From: Chitinophaga pinensis
Lineage (GTDB): Bacteria; Bacteroidota; Bacteroidia; Chitinophagales; Chitinophagaceae
Direction: 5' to 3'
Assembly (NCBI GenBank): GCA_943333125.1
Contig: CALQSB010000014.1
Span: 1 to 64,000, forward strand
Length of the DNA: 64,000 nucleotides
Below, piece after piece: positions 50,542 to 61,894 of the stretch (position 1 is the first letter of the stretch; the number at the start of each line of letters is the position of its first letter). The notes beneath the pieces are model-generated. The model was not told the origin of the DNA and did not search any database. It saw only the letters and a program-made list of their open reading frames with translations. The position numbers and the translations under genes are program-made.

Positions 50542-51051
50542 ATGTCTGAATCAATTATTAATAAAGTAACAGAAAGCGGAATCATTACCCTGAATCTCGA
50601 AACTTATTTACCGGTTGAAACAATTACGGTATTTGACATCAAGGATTATTTGTTTATGGGATTGATACTAAAAGAAAAAGATTTCCGACAATCATTAAAA
50701 GAACTTGACACGAATCAATATCAAAATAAAATTGTTGCCGTGACTTGCAGCGCAGACGCAATAATTCCATTATGGGCCTACATGCTTATTAGCAGTATTT
50801 TACAACCTGTAGCAAATTCAATAATATATGGAAACGAAGAAGAAGCCCAAAAAAAAACATTGATAAAAAATATACAGAAAATAAACCCATCAGAATTTAC
50901 AGATAAAAGAGTAGTTGTAAAAGGTTGCGGAGAGATTTCTATCCCTGAAGAAGCATACTTTGAAATTACAAATATTCTGAGGCCGGTTGCAAAAAGTATT
51001 ATGTTTGGAGAGCCCTGCAGCACAGTGCCGATATATAAAAAAATCAACTAA
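50542..51051 (+). CDS. DUF2480 family protein
   Basis: SGIITLNLETYLPVETITVFDIKDYLFMGLILKEKDFR. Confidence 0.85.
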   Translation: MSESIINKVTESGIITLNLETYLPVETITVFDIKDYLFMGLILKEKDFRQSLKELDTNQYQNKIVAVTCSADAIIPLWAYMLISSILQPVANSIIYGNEEEAQKKTLIKNIQKINPSEFTDKRVVVKGCGEISIPEEAYFEITNILRPVAKSIMFGEPCSTVPIYKKIN

Positions 51052-52139
51052 AACCATTTCTTCTTTTTAAAATAAAGCATCATCCAGGCGGGAATAAGAA
51101 TCATCAATCCAACCGAAACAAAGAACCCCCATTTATTATGAAGCAGGGGAAGTCTTTCAAAATTCATTCCGAATATACCGCCAATAACGGTAGCGGGAGC
51201 CAGCATACAAGTTACGATGGCCATAACTTTCATAGCCTCATTTAATTTAAGATTCATATTGCTCATATACAGGTCGTGAATATTTATCATTATATCACGA
51301 TAGTTTTCTGCCAGATCGTTTGCCTGAACTATATGATCATAAACGTCTTTAAAATATTTTTCAGTTTTTTCTTCGATAATTTCATTTTCACTTCTTAAAA
51401 TTCCATGAATTAATTCTCTAACCGGACCTATACTTCTTTTTAATAAGATCATTTCTTTTCGAAGATTATTAATATTTACCAGTGTTCTATTACTTGAATT
51501 TCTGATGATATCTTCTTCCAGCTGTTCAATTTTATCACCTAGTTTTTCCATCACCAGATAATAGTGATCAACTATAGAATCAATTAAGGAATAATAAAGA
51601 AAATCGGCACCGCTTTGTCTTATTTTACTACCATTTATTTTCATTTTTTCTCTCAACAAATTAAATACATCTCTTTTTTCATCTTCCTGAAAACTAATTA
51701 CAAAATTTCTACCTAAAACAATACTTATTTGTTCAGCCTCAACAGCAGATTCTTTTTCATTAAAATAAAGCATATCCAGCACGCAAAAAAGAAGCCCATT
51801 TATCTGATCCATTTTCGGGCGTTGACTGACGCTTAAAATATCTTCAATAATTAAAGGGTGCACACCAAAATGAAAACAAATTTTTTCGACATCATCTTTT
51901 TTTATACCATCGATATTTATCCAGGTAGTTTCTGTCGTTTCAAGGTGCTTATAACAATCTTCTATATTTTTAATAATGCTTGAAGTAATCGATTCGTTAT
52001 TGTATTCAAATAAATAAATCTTTGATTCAGTAATTTCTTTTCGTTCAGGAATAATTGTTGGATTAACTTTTAAAACCTCTTTAGTTCTTAAGAGTTCAAG
52101 GGGATTAATGATATAATCAAGATATTTTTTACTGTTCAT
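51048..52139 (-). CDS. corA: Magnesium/cobalt transporter CorA
   Basis: WINIDGIKKDDVEKICFHFGVHPLIIEDIL; C-terminal two-TM GMNFERLP region (YGMNF-like). Start at 52139 preferred. Confidence 0.93.
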   Translation of the reverse strand: MNSKKYLDYIINPLELLRTKEVLKVNPTIIPERKEITESKIYLFEYNNESITSSIIKNIEDCYKHLETTETTWINIDGIKKDDVEKICFHFGVHPLIIEDILSVSQRPKMDQINGLLFCVLDMLYFNEKESAVEAEQISIVLGRNFVISFQEDEKRDVFNLLREKMKINGSKIRQSGADFLYYSLIDSIVDHYYLVMEKLGDKIEQLEEDIIRNSSNRTLVNINNLRKEMILLKRSIGPVRELIHGILRSENEIIEEKTEKYFKDVYDHIVQANDLAENYRDIMINIHDLYMSNMNLKLNEAMKVMAIVTCMLAPATVIGGIFGMNFERLPLLHNKWGFFVSVGLMILIPAWMMLYFKKKKWF

Positions 52140-52186
52140 TTTTTTTAAATTAGGAATAGTAAAATTAGGTTTTGTATCACACAAAA

Positions 52187-52210
52187 AAACCGCAAATATT
52201 TTTGCGGTTT
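52187..52210 (-). terminator. Terminator between asnS and corA
   Basis: AAACCGCAAAtattTTTGCGGTTT with A/T-rich flanks. Confidence 0.65.
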
Positions 52211-52217
52211 AAAATTT

Positions 52218-53660
52218 TTAAAATGAAGCACTCTTCGGATATCTTGGAAATGGAATTACATCTCTGATATTTCCCATTCCGGTTACAAATTGTACAATTC
52301 TTTCGAAGCCCAATCCAAAACCCGCATGAGGACAGGCGCCGAATCTTCTGGTATCTAAATACCAATCAAGCTCTTCGGTTGGTATATGCATTTCTTTCAT
52401 TCTTTCGGTAAGTTTATCAAAACGCTCTTCTCTCTGAGAACCACCTACAATTTCTCCAATCCCAGGAGCCAGGATGTCCATAGCTGCTACCGTTTTACCA
52501 TCATCATTCTGGCGCATGTAGAAAGCCTTTATTTCTTTAGGGTAATTGGTTAGGATAACGGGTTTTTTAAAATGTTTTTCTACCAGATATCTTTCGTGTT
52601 CACTTTGCAAATCAATACCCCATTTGTCTATTAAGTAATTGAACTTCTTTTTTTTATTGTGACTGCATTCTTTTAAAATATCAATTGCTTCTGTGTAAGT
52701 GATTCTTTCGAAATCGTTGTTTACCACAAAATCAAGTTTTTGTATCAAACCCAGTTCGCTTCTTTCGTTCTGTGGTTTTTGTTTTTCTTCCTCCTCAAGT
52801 CTTTGTGATAAAAACTCTAAATCTTCTCGATTGTTTTCCATTGCATATCTGATGATATACTTAATAAACTCTTCTGCCAGATTCATATTGTCTTCCAGAT
52901 CATGAAAAGCCATTTCGGGTTCAATCATCCAGAACTCAGCAAGATGGCGGGTTGTGTTACTATTCTCGGCACGGAATGTAGGACCAAATGTATAAATATC
53001 ACTGAAGGCCATAGCCGCTAATTCTCCTTCAAGCTGACCACTAACCGTTAAGTTTGTATTTCTTCCAAAAAAATCATCTTTGAAATTTATAGAGCCATCT
53101 TCATTTCTTGGCGCCGTTCCATCTAAAGGCAACGTAGTTACTTTAAACATTTCTCCAGCGCCCTCGGCATCGCTAGCTGTAATGATAGGAGTGTGCAGAT
53201 AAACAAATCCCTTTTTATTAAAAAAATCATGGATCGCAAAAGCAAGAGAATGCCTTACTCTGAAAATGGCTCCAAATGTGTTTGTTCTGAAACGCAAATG
53301 AGCAATTTCTCTTAAAAATTCAAGACTATGTTTTTTCGGTTGTAAAGGAAATTTTTCAGCATCACTATCGCCAAGTATTTCAATACTACTTGCATTTAAT
53401 TCTACTTTCTGACCCTTTCCAAGAGAAGCGATTATTTCTCCGGTTGCTTTAATGCAAGCACCCGTTGTTATTCTTTTTAAAGTAATATCATCCAAAGAAC
53501 CCAGGGAAACTACAACCTGAATATTATTATTGGTGCTGCCATCATTAAGGGCAATAAACTGATTGTTTCTAAATGTTCTTACCCAGCCCATAACCGTAGC
53601 CTGGTAGTTTACATTATCTGACAACAACAATTCTTTAATTTTTATACGCTTTCCGAACAT
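52218..53660 (-). CDS. asnS: Asparagine-tRNA ligase
   Basis: [84 protein letters not shown]. Confidence 0.97.
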   Translation of the reverse strand: MFGKRIKIKELLLSDNVNYQATVMGWVRTFRNNQFIALNDGSTNNNIQVVVSLGSLDDITLKRITTGACIKATGEIIASLGKGQKVELNASSIEILGDSDAEKFPLQPKKHSLEFLREIAHLRFRTNTFGAIFRVRHSLAFAIHDFFNKKGFVYLHTPIITASDAEGAGEMFKVTTLPLDGTAPRNEDGSINFKDDFFGRNTNLTVSGQLEGELAAMAFSDIYTFGPTFRAENSNTTRHLAEFWMIEPEMAFHDLEDNMNLAEEFIKYIIRYAMENNREDLEFLSQRLEEEEKQKPQNERSELGLIQKLDFVVNNDFERITYTEAIDILKECSHNKKKKFNYLIDKWGIDLQSEHERYLVEKHFKKPVILTNYPKEIKAFYMRQNDDGKTVAAMDILAPGIGEIVGGSQREERFDKLTERMKEMHIPTEELDWYLDTRRFGACPHAGFGLGFERIVQFVTGMGNIRDVIPFPRYPKSASF

Positions 53661-53704
53661 GCTATTATATTTTTATGCAAAGATAGAAATCGAATTCCTT
53701 AAAA

Positions 53705-54991
53705 CTATCTGTCTGATTGTTTTCCTCTAAAATTACCACCTCTGGGAGTATTAAATTTTCTTTTATTACCAGAATTCTGAGAAGAACCTCTTTGATTTCC
53801 TTTGAATTGTTGATTTGATGGCTTGCTTTTTTTAGGAGCATTGTAATTTCCATACTCAACATGATACACATGAGTCCTGTCTACCTTAATTTCCCTTCCG
53901 ATTAATTTTTGAATATCTTTTAAGTAAGGCAATTCTTCACCTTCACAAAAAGAAAGCGCGATACCGCTAAGTCCTGCTCTTCCGGTTCTGCCTATACGAT
54001 GAACATAAGTTTCGGGCACATTTGGAAGTTCGTAATTAATAACATGAGTAAGTTCATCCACATCTATTCCTCTGGCGGCAATATCCGTAGCTACAAGAAC
54101 GCGTGTTGTTCTGTCTTTAAAATTCGAAAGGGCTCTTTGTCTGGCATTTTGAGATTTGTTGCCATGTATGGCTTCTGCTTTTACTCCAATTCTTATTAGA
54201 TCCTTAACTACTTTATCAGCACCGTGTTTTGTTCTGGTGAAAACCAATGCGGTTTCTATTGAAGTGTCTTTTAGAATTGTTGAAAGCAGATCTTTTTTAT
54301 TTGCTTTATCTACATAATAAAGCAACTGATTAATAGTATCTGCGGTTGATGATGGCGGCGCTACTTCAACTTTTTCCGGGTTGGTAAGAATTGAATTAGC
54401 CAGCGATTGAATTTCGTTTGGCATTGTAGCCGAAAAGAAAAGTGTTTGACGTTTTTGAGGAAGCTTAGTAATTATTCTTTTTACATCATGAACAAAACCC
54501 ATGTCCAACATACGATCGGCCTCATCCAAAACAAAAATCTCCACATCTTTAAGGCTAATATAACCCTGGCTGATTAAATCGAGTAAACGGCCTGGTGTAG
54601 CCACAAGGATGTCTGTTCCTCTTTCAAGCGCATTGGTTTGGGGTACCTGACTAACGCCTCCAAAAACAACCAGATTTTTTAGTCGGAGTTTTCTACCGTA
54701 GGCGTTAAAGCTTTCCTCAATTTGAATGGCGAGCTCACGCGTTGGAGTCAGAATCAAAGCACGAATGTTTTTTTGTCCTGGCTTTTGTGCATGTGGCTTG
54801 CTTAGCAACTGCAGCATAGGAATAGCGAAGGCGGCAGTCTTTCCTGTTCCTGTTTGAGCGCAACCCAAAAGGTCTCTGCCGGCAAGAATAAAAGGAATGG
54901 CCTTCTCTTGAATTGGTGTGGGTTTTGTGTAACCCTCTTCTTTGAGCGCATTTAAAATAGGCTCAATGATTTGTAAGTCTGTAAATAACAA
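53705..54991 (-). CDS. DEAD-box RNA helicase, RhlE-like
   Basis: PTPIQEKAIPFILAGRDLLGCAQTGTGKTAAF; VLDEADRMLDMGF; FSATMP; HRIGRTGRAG; basic QNSGNKRKFNTPRGG tail. Confidence 0.95.
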   Translation of the reverse strand: MLFTDLQIIEPILNALKEEGYTKPTPIQEKAIPFILAGRDLLGCAQTGTGKTAAFAIPMLQLLSKPHAQKPGQKNIRALILTPTRELAIQIEESFNAYGRKLRLKNLVVFGGVSQVPQTNALERGTDILVATPGRLLDLISQGYISLKDVEIFVLDEADRMLDMGFVHDVKRIITKLPQKRQTLFFSATMPNEIQSLANSILTNPEKVEVAPPSSTADTINQLLYYVDKANKKDLLSTILKDTSIETALVFTRTKHGADKVVKDLIRIGVKAEAIHGNKSQNARQRALSNFKDRTTRVLVATDIAARGIDVDELTHVINYELPNVPETYVHRIGRTGRAGLSGIALSFCEGEELPYLKDIQKLIGREIKVDRTHVYHVEYGNYNAPKKSKPSNQQFKGNQRGSSQNSGNKRKFNTPRGGNFRGKQSDR

Positions 54992-55242
54992 AATAAATAA
55001 ATTAAAAAATGAGTGCGGAAATGAAGCTGGGCCTCATCATCAAAAAGGTTGCTTAGAAAGCGATTATTGGGAAAATAAATTATCAATAAAACCGGCTTTG
55101 AGCCGCGGAATAGCATAAAGATAAACTATTTGATTGATTAAAGCTAGTCTTTGGTTAAAGGGAAGTAGATGTTTTAACCATAAAAGCAAGTTTATAGCTA
55201 TTATAACCGGCAACAATTTTAAATTAAGTCCAACTAAATTTA

Positions 55243-57015
55243 TTAATTATAGATGCCGTTCTTTTCGCTCAGGCTAATATTTAATATTTTGGAAAAGTAT
55301 ACAGCACCTGCATGAGTTAGGTGTGAACAATCCTGGCTAATAAACGTACAATCAGAAGTAAATACGGGCACTCGATTATCTTTATCGATTATTGCCCCAA
55401 TTAAATCTATATATTTTTTACCCCATTGTTTTTTTAAAGTATTATTTCTTTCAAGAAAATACCGAGTCATAAATGTTCTTTGAAAACAATAATCCTCATC
55501 TCTTTTTTTATTATAAAAGATTCCATTATTTGAACCAAAGTTTTTTGTTCCCACATTCCAAACCTTTTCGGAATCAATGTTATATTTTCTTTCTAAATCA
55601 TGAAAACCATCAATACTTAATTCCGAGAAAAAGATAAACCTTGCTTTTTCAAGTCTATCATTAATATCTGCACAGGCATTAATATCATATACATACGATA
55701 TTTCGATTTGATTTCCTGATTGAGATTCTAATAAAATATTTGCAAAGTCACGGGCAAAACTATTTCCAATTACCAAAACTTTTGTTTTTTCATTGGTTGT
55801 AAATTTTTTATCTAAGTCATAAATTTTTGCATTGTATTCAATATGTATATTTCTCTTGCCGCTACCATGATTTAATTTTTTCTCCGATTTATTGATTTCT
55901 AATTCTGGAACATTTCTAACTATGCCTCCTATAGAATACAAATAATATGAAACAATACAGGTAAATAAAAAAACAAAACCAGAAATCTGTAATAAAAATT
56001 TTGTGTTGATTCGATTCTTGTCTCTGAAAGGCTGTTCGATTATAAAATATGAAAATATGGACAGAAGAAAAATAATTACAAAAAAGTAAATCGATTCTAT
56101 AACGCCAGGTTTATCAACAAAACAGTAGCGCATGTAAGCCAAAACAATTTGATGCCACATGTATAGGCTAAAACTGATTTTACCAATTCCAACCATAATT
56201 TTATTTTCTAAAAACAAAGAGCCTATTTTATTTTTATTATCAGAAATCAATAATCCAATCGAAAAAAGCACTACCAAAATAAGTTTAATTTCAGCGATTA
56301 AATGAAAATCAAATAGCAAAATAAATAAAAGAAACAAGGTCATTAAAACTTTGTATCTGGCGTTGATAAGCCGATCCTTACAAATAATATAACCAATACC
56401 GCCAAACGATAATTCAAAAAACCGAAACTGAATGGAATAAAATTTATCTGCAGGATTAGTTGAAAAAACAAACAACAAAAGAGAGATTAATGCCAGTATA
56501 AATAATACAGGTAAAATTAATCGACTTCTTTTCTTATCAAGCAGAATAAACAGCAGGGGGAATATTAAATAAAACTGTTCCTCAATACCAAGGCTCCAGG
56601 TGTGCATTAAAGGCTTATATTCATTAGCGATAGCCCAATAGTTACCAGAAGTAATTAATAAAAGAATGTTGTTTGCAAAAACATTTGTAGCAAATACAGA
56701 TTGACATAAATTTTCAAAGTCATCAGGAAGCATTACAAATAAACCGATAATCAGGGCGGTTAAAGAAGTAAACAGAACCAGCGGAATTATTCTTCTAATT
56801 CTTCTTAAATAAAAACCAAGTATTGAAAATTGATTTCCGAGAACATCATTGTAAGCTATTTTGGTTATCAGGTAGCCGCTTATTGCAAAAAAAACATCAA
56901 CACCAAGATATCCATTTGGAAGAAACCCAAGATGAAAAAGGATTACAGCCATAACCGCAATAGCCCTTAGTCCATCAATGTCTTTTCGATAATCTGTTAT
57001 TTTTATTTTGTTCAT
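55243..57015 (-). CDS. Acyltransferase 3 (OafA/YrhL-like) with C-terminal SGNH domain
   Basis: YRKDIDGLRAIAVMAVILFHLGFLPNGYLGVDVFFAISGYLIT; MHTWSLGIEEQFYLIFPLL; KVLVIGNSFARDFA. Confidence 0.93.
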   Translation of the reverse strand: MNKIKITDYRKDIDGLRAIAVMAVILFHLGFLPNGYLGVDVFFAISGYLITKIAYNDVLGNQFSILGFYLRRIRRIIPLVLFTSLTALIIGLFVMLPDDFENLCQSVFATNVFANNILLLITSGNYWAIANEYKPLMHTWSLGIEEQFYLIFPLLFILLDKKRSRLILPVLFILALISLLLFVFSTNPADKFYSIQFRFFELSFGGIGYIICKDRLINARYKVLMTLFLLFILLFDFHLIAEIKLILVVLFSIGLLISDNKNKIGSLFLENKIMVGIGKISFSLYMWHQIVLAYMRYCFVDKPGVIESIYFFVIIFLLSIFSYFIIEQPFRDKNRINTKFLLQISGFVFLFTCIVSYYLYSIGGIVRNVPELEINKSEKKLNHGSGKRNIHIEYNAKIYDLDKKFTTNEKTKVLVIGNSFARDFANILLESQSGNQIEISYVYDINACADINDRLEKARFIFFSELSIDGFHDLERKYNIDSEKVWNVGTKNFGSNNGIFYNKKRDEDYCFQRTFMTRYFLERNNTLKKQWGKKYIDLIGAIIDKDNRVPVFTSDCTFISQDCSHLTHAGAVYFSKILNISLSEKNGIYN

Positions 57016-57186
57016 TAGAACTTCTCAAATATCAGTAAATATAAGTCAGAATACCCCAGACTGTTTTAGGGCGTTAATACTTAATTAGAATAATTGTATG
57101 CTTTTAAATTTTGCTTTTCCATAAATAAAACAGGCATTAATTATATCAATCTGTTTTCGGTTGATGACAGATACCGGCTACGTTTT

Positions 57187-57705
57187 TTAAAGATCCATTT
57201 TCATCATGATGTCTGTTTGATTATCATTGCCCAACTTGAAGATATGTTTATCAAACTCAATAAATCCGTTTTTCTTGTAGAAGTTTATTGCCCGCAGATT
57301 TTTCTCCCATACGCCCAGCCATAAATAGCCCGCATTTTTCTGTTTAGCTATGTCAAGAGCCTTTTCATATAAAAGCTGCCCGACTTTCTTTCCGTGAAAT
57401 TCAATCAACACATAAATACGTTCTATTTCAATAGCATTATTTTCTTTAAGTTCTGTTTGTGCCGAACCAAAATTTATTTTCAAATAACCAATTATATTTT
57501 TAGAAATAGTTGCAAAATAAAACGCAGAGTCTGGGTTTGTCAATTCTGCTGTTAATTTATCAATGGTAAATCCTTCTTCTAAATACTTTTGCATATTTTC
57601 TTCGGTGTTGCCATCTGCAAATGTTTCAAAAAAAGTTTGTCTGCCAATAATTTGTAATGCCGTTATTTCTTCAAGACCAATTTTATTAATTACAATTTCA
57701 TCCAT
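57187..57705 (-). CDS. GNAT family N-acetyltransferase
   Basis: IEIERIYVLIEFHGKKVGQLLYEKALDIAKQKNAGYLWLGVWEKNLRAINFYKKNGFIEF. Confidence 0.92.
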   Translation of the reverse strand: MDEIVINKIGLEEITALQIIGRQTFFETFADGNTEENMQKYLEEGFTIDKLTAELTNPDSAFYFATISKNIIGYLKINFGSAQTELKENNAIEIERIYVLIEFHGKKVGQLLYEKALDIAKQKNAGYLWLGVWEKNLRAINFYKKNGFIEFDKHIFKLGNDNQTDIMMKMDL

Positions 57706-57812
57706 AAGTATTCTTTTTTTAAAAGATTATCGCAGACAGATTAAAAGCCCATCAAAAATTCAAACCTTATTTTTTTAGGAGATTTTTAATTAATTAAATC
57801 AAAAATTATTTA

Positions 57813-58532
57813 TTACGGTTTAATTAGAGCAACAGCATCAAGAATTCCGTCGTTATAAATATTAAGCACGATGTTTTGTCCTTGTATATAACCATCTCCA
57901 GTGACAAAGAATCCAAGGTGAGTCAGAGGCTGCATCGTAAAGGTTTGCGCCTGACAGTTAAAGTTTAGTACTACAGGAAAGGTGGTCAAATTATTCACAA
58001 CAAGTTGCCCCTGATCATTATAAGCGCAATTAATATTTTTGTTTAATAAAATTCCATTAATCTGATAGGTGATTTCACCATTAAGATAATTGCGATAATT
58101 GTAAGCACAGTTAGGCGCATAAACAAGTTGAATATTTTTAGTCTGAGAGGCATTATTATTTACGTTAAAAACAGCAACCGTTAACTGACATGGATATATA
58201 CCAGGAACGGCATTGTTTTGATAGAAATTAATATTGAAGAAGCGTTCTTGATTAGAAGGAATTACAAGTTGCTGGCTTCCGTCAGAAAATGAGCCGTTTA
58301 AGCCTGTTAAGCTGGCACCAAATTCATAGTTCCCTGAATTTTGAACCGCTACAGCAAGTTGTTTAGAACCAGTATATTCAAACGTAAGTGTGTCTGGGGC
58401 GGTAAATGAAAAAACCACATTTTGCGAATTCTCATTATTATTATTTTTTTTGCAGGACTGAATCCCAATAATAAATCCAATTGCTAATATCCAGCTAAAA
58501 GACCACATTATTTTTTTAATAAACTTTATCAT
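57813..58532 (-). CDS. Hypothetical lipoprotein with Ig-like region
   Basis: Start at internal Met (MIKFIKKIMWSFSWILAIGFIIGIQSC, lipobox); beta-rich remainder. Confidence 0.6.
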   Translation of the reverse strand: MIKFIKKIMWSFSWILAIGFIIGIQSCKKNNNNENSQNVVFSFTAPDTLTFEYTGSKQLAVAVQNSGNYEFGASLTGLNGSFSDGSQQLVIPSNQERFFNINFYQNNAVPGIYPCQLTVAVFNVNNNASQTKNIQLVYAPNCAYNYRNYLNGEITYQINGILLNKNINCAYNDQGQLVVNNLTTFPVVLNFNCQAQTFTMQPLTHLGFFVTGDGYIQGQNIVLNIYNDGILDAVALIKP

Positions 58533-58666
58533 AAAAAATTTTTCACAAAAATAGCGCAATTGTTGGCACGATTGGTTGTTAGATAAGTAATTAGTATACC
58601 CAATAAAAAAAACAATCGGTCTGAAATTAATTACAAACACCAATTTTGATTTACAGCGTATCATTA

Positions 58667-59245
58667 CTATTCACTTAAACCCTTACCACCCATAATTTGG
58701 GGTATACATTTCTCAATTCTTGAGGACCGGGTTTTGGATTGTTTTGGTGCGGTAAAAAAAAGATTGTAGGCTCTTTGTCTCCCGGGGGTTAATGTATCAA
58801 AAGCAATTTTAAGCGAAGGATTTTCTTTTAATTTATTTTCAAATTCTTCAGGAAAGATAAGCCTGGTATTCTTATTAAGGGTTGTTTTTTTTCCCGATCT
58901 TTCCAAATCAATAGCTTCGTTGATATATTTTTTCAGGACGGGTTCCAAATTTTTAATTTCTTCAATGTTAGTAAATCTAATCTGTCGTCCCGCCTGAACA
59001 TTAATGGTTTGTTGGATTAAAATATGATTAGCGTCTTTTAGTAATACGCCTTTCACAAACAAAATCGCACAATAATTTTTAAAGGCATGAATTAAAACAA
59101 TATTGCTATTTTGGGCTGTGTAACAAGGAACACCCCATTTTAATTCTTCGGTTAAATTACAGTCGAGAAGAATCTGTCTCAGCGTCTTTAATTCGTCCTG
59201 CCAGCTTTTTGCTTTATTAAAATAAAAATCAACGTTGGTATTCAT
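58667..59245 (-). CDS. DUF1801/YdeI (OmpD-associated) family protein
   Basis: LRQILLDCNLTEELKWGVPCYTAQNSNIVLIHAFKNYCAILFVKG; SLKIAFDTLTPGRQRAYNLFFTAPKQSKTRSSRIEKCIPQIMGGKG. Confidence 0.85.
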   Translation of the reverse strand: MNTNVDFYFNKAKSWQDELKTLRQILLDCNLTEELKWGVPCYTAQNSNIVLIHAFKNYCAILFVKGVLLKDANHILIQQTINVQAGRQIRFTNIEEIKNLEPVLKKYINEAIDLERSGKKTTLNKNTRLIFPEEFENKLKENPSLKIAFDTLTPGRQRAYNLFFTAPKQSKTRSSRIEKCIPQIMGGKGLSE

Positions 59246-59413
59246 TCTGCATTTATCAATTGTTAACTTTCCCTGGTTGGTAAAAGCCTACTCTTCTGGT
59301 TCTTTATGATTTTAAGTAAATATCTTTTGTTGAGTATCAAATATATAAGAATTTATTTTTTATACAAACGCAGTGATGTTTTTTTAAAGCCTATTGTAAT
59401 TAATCACCATTTT

Positions 59414-60202
59414 TTATTCTGTCCAGAAATTTCCAATGGAATATGTTTTTGCCTGACCGCCTATTATAACTCTGTCGCCCTCGTCATTGCAAAAAAGTTT
59501 TCCCGCTCGTTCAGAAATCTGAATGGCAATTAATTCTTTTTTATTAAGTCGTTGCGCCCATAAAGGTATTAAGGAGCAATGAGCCGAACCAGTAACCGAG
59601 TCTTCCAGAATTGAGGCTTGTGGGGTAAAAAATCTTGATACAAAATCACAAGAATCTCCTTTTGCGGTTACGATAACTCCGCCAGGGTCAAGATTTATTT
59701 GATCAAAAATTTGTCGGTTAATTTTTATGTTTTGGATTTCTTCTTCTGTTTCATAAACCAGCACATAATCTCTGGACTTTAAAACTTCTTTTGGCTGAAT
59801 GCTTAAAGCTTTTGAAATAATATCCGGCAAACTGCTTTCTATTGGCATTCTTGAAGGAAAGTTCAGATAATAAAAATCATTTTCTGCCGAAACAATTAAA
59901 TCGCCGCTAAGGGTTTCAAAAATAATTTTATTGTTTTTGTAATTAAGAATGGTCTTTAAGCAATGTGATGTGGCAAGAGTAGCGTGTCCACATAAATCTA
60001 TTTCGATTTCAGGAGAGAACCAGCGTAAATGAATTTTTTCTCCATTATCCACAAAAAAAGCAGTTTCGGCAACAGCGTTTTCTTTTGCAATTTTCAATAA
60101 AAGATCATCAGGCAACCAATGATTCAAAGGCACAACACAAGCCGGATTTCCTCCAAATGTTTTGTCTGTAAAAGCGTCTATTTGAAAAAGGTCTAGTTTC
60201 AA
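59414..60202 (-). CDS. PhzF family phenazine biosynthesis-like isomerase
   Basis: IDAFTDKTFGGNPACVVPL; ETAFFV; LRWFSPEIEIDLCGHATLATSH; DSVTGSAHCSLIPLW. Confidence 0.93.
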   Translation of the reverse strand: MKLDLFQIDAFTDKTFGGNPACVVPLNHWLPDDLLLKIAKENAVAETAFFVDNGEKIHLRWFSPEIEIDLCGHATLATSHCLKTILNYKNNKIIFETLSGDLIVSAENDFYYLNFPSRMPIESSLPDIISKALSIQPKEVLKSRDYVLVYETEEEIQNIKINRQIFDQINLDPGGVIVTAKGDSCDFVSRFFTPQASILEDSVTGSAHCSLIPLWAQRLNKKELIAIQISERAGKLFCNDEGDRVIIGGQAKTYSIGNFWTE

Positions 60203-60230
60203 AATTGTTTATTTACTGTAAAAACTAAAT

Positions 60231-61766
60231 CTATACAAGGTTAATTTTTAATAACTCAGGCTTCTCGTTATACAGATGCAAAATCAGTTCACCAAAAATT
60301 GTATTTGCCCAAGCAAACCAGCTTCTGGAAAAATCTTTTGGATTATCTACATTAAATGATTCATGTATAAATCCGGTGTCGGCATGGGTTTTCTTCAGCA
60401 TGGTTAAACATTCAATAATCTCTTTATTATCATTGCTGGTAAGCGCTTGCATTACCAAACCTAAAGGCCATATTTTTTTTTCGCCAACATGTGGCCCGCC
60501 AATTCCCTTAGCAAACTTTCCTACATTAAACCAAGGATTAGATTCACTCAATGAAAACTTTCTGGTGTTTAGGTATAATTCATCATCAGATTTACAGTAA
60601 CCAATATAAGGTATAGAAAGCAGGTTGGGAACATTGGCATCATCCATAAACAGTGCATTTCCAAAACCATCGATTTCAAGCGGGTAGATGTTACCGGCAG
60701 TTTGGTGATGAAGTATTGCATGTTGTTTTATAGCCAGGTCTAATTCAGCAGAAAATTGTTTACATTCATTAGCCGTGTCGGAATCATGTAAAACAGTTTC
60801 AAAAATTGCTGCAAGCTGTTGCAAGGAAACAATGGCAAACATATTTGAAGAAATCAAAAATGGGAAAATGGTGGAATCGTCAGAAGGACGAAACATAGAA
60901 TGAATAAGTCCAATTTTTTTTGTTGGATTACCATATCCACTTCCAAATTGAGTATCGGTAGGACTTGCGGCAGACCGTTGAAAATGATAGGGTCCTTTAT
61001 TGTGGACGCGCTGTTGATCTCTGAAAGTTTTTATGATCAACTTCATAGCATCTTGCCAGCTCTTGTTGAATATGGAGGTGTCACCAGTTTGTTTCCAATA
61101 GCCATGAGCCAAACGAATAACATAACATAGTGAATCAATTTCCCATTTACATTCATGAACACCGGGCTTCATGGTAGTATAATCATCTTTCCATTCGCTA
61201 ATGCGTTTTGGATCGTTGTAAAAAGCGTTGGCGTAAGGTTCGAGCAGCACGAATTCACTTTGTTTGGCTATCACACCTTTTAATAATTTTTTCAATTTCT
61301 CATCATTATTAGCCAGAGAAAGATACGGCCATACTTGGGCGGAAGAATCCCGGAGCCACATGGCATCAATATCTCCTGTGATTACATACGTAAAAGGATC
61401 GCCATTTATTTCTGTGTAGGTTACGGTAGTATCCAGTGTGTTAGGAAAACAATTTTCAAACATCCATGCCAGCTCTTTGTCGGCCATAACCGATTTTATT
61501 TTGACAATAGTTTCTTCGACAGCGTTGCTAGTAAATTTTCTTTTTCCTGGCTCGGGACGCATGGAGATAAAAGAACCATCAGTTAACCGAATTGGTTTAT
61601 CATGTAAAACATTATTTGTTGAATTATTAAGTAAGTCAGCATTTTTTTGTTTGTCTTTTTCTGAAGAAAGTAGCTCCAGTTTTGAATTAGCAAAAGTTGA
61701 AATACCATTTACTAATAAGAAAGAACCGATTCCGGCTTTTTTAATAAAGTCTCTACGATGAGGCAT
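60231..61766 (-). CDS. Glycoside hydrolase family 125 protein (exo-alpha-1,6-mannosidase-like), Tat-type signal
   Basis: Tat-like MPHRRDFIKKAG; TGDIDAMWLRDSSAQVWPYL; GLIHSMFRPSDDSTIFPFLISSNMFA; HESFNVDNPKDFSRSWFAWANTIFGELI. Confidence 0.9.
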   Translation of the reverse strand: MPHRRDFIKKAGIGSFLLVNGISTFANSKLELLSSEKDKQKNADLLNNSTNNVLHDKPIRLTDGSFISMRPEPGKRKFTSNAVEETIVKIKSVMADKELAWMFENCFPNTLDTTVTYTEINGDPFTYVITGDIDAMWLRDSSAQVWPYLSLANNDEKLKKLLKGVIAKQSEFVLLEPYANAFYNDPKRISEWKDDYTTMKPGVHECKWEIDSLCYVIRLAHGYWKQTGDTSIFNKSWQDAMKLIIKTFRDQQRVHNKGPYHFQRSAASPTDTQFGSGYGNPTKKIGLIHSMFRPSDDSTIFPFLISSNMFAIVSLQQLAAIFETVLHDSDTANECKQFSAELDLAIKQHAILHHQTAGNIYPLEIDGFGNALFMDDANVPNLLSIPYIGYCKSDDELYLNTRKFSLSESNPWFNVGKFAKGIGGPHVGEKKIWPLGLVMQALTSNDNKEIIECLTMLKKTHADTGFIHESFNVDNPKDFSRSWFAWANTIFGELILHLYNEKPELLKINLV

Positions 61767-61894
61767 AATTGAAAATTAAAAAATAATTAAAATATTCGTT
61801 TGATTTTATAAAAAAATACAATTGTTATTGCAGTCAATTAATGGAATATTGATTTGTTCACAAATATTCATTGTATGACCCATTCTGCCGAAAA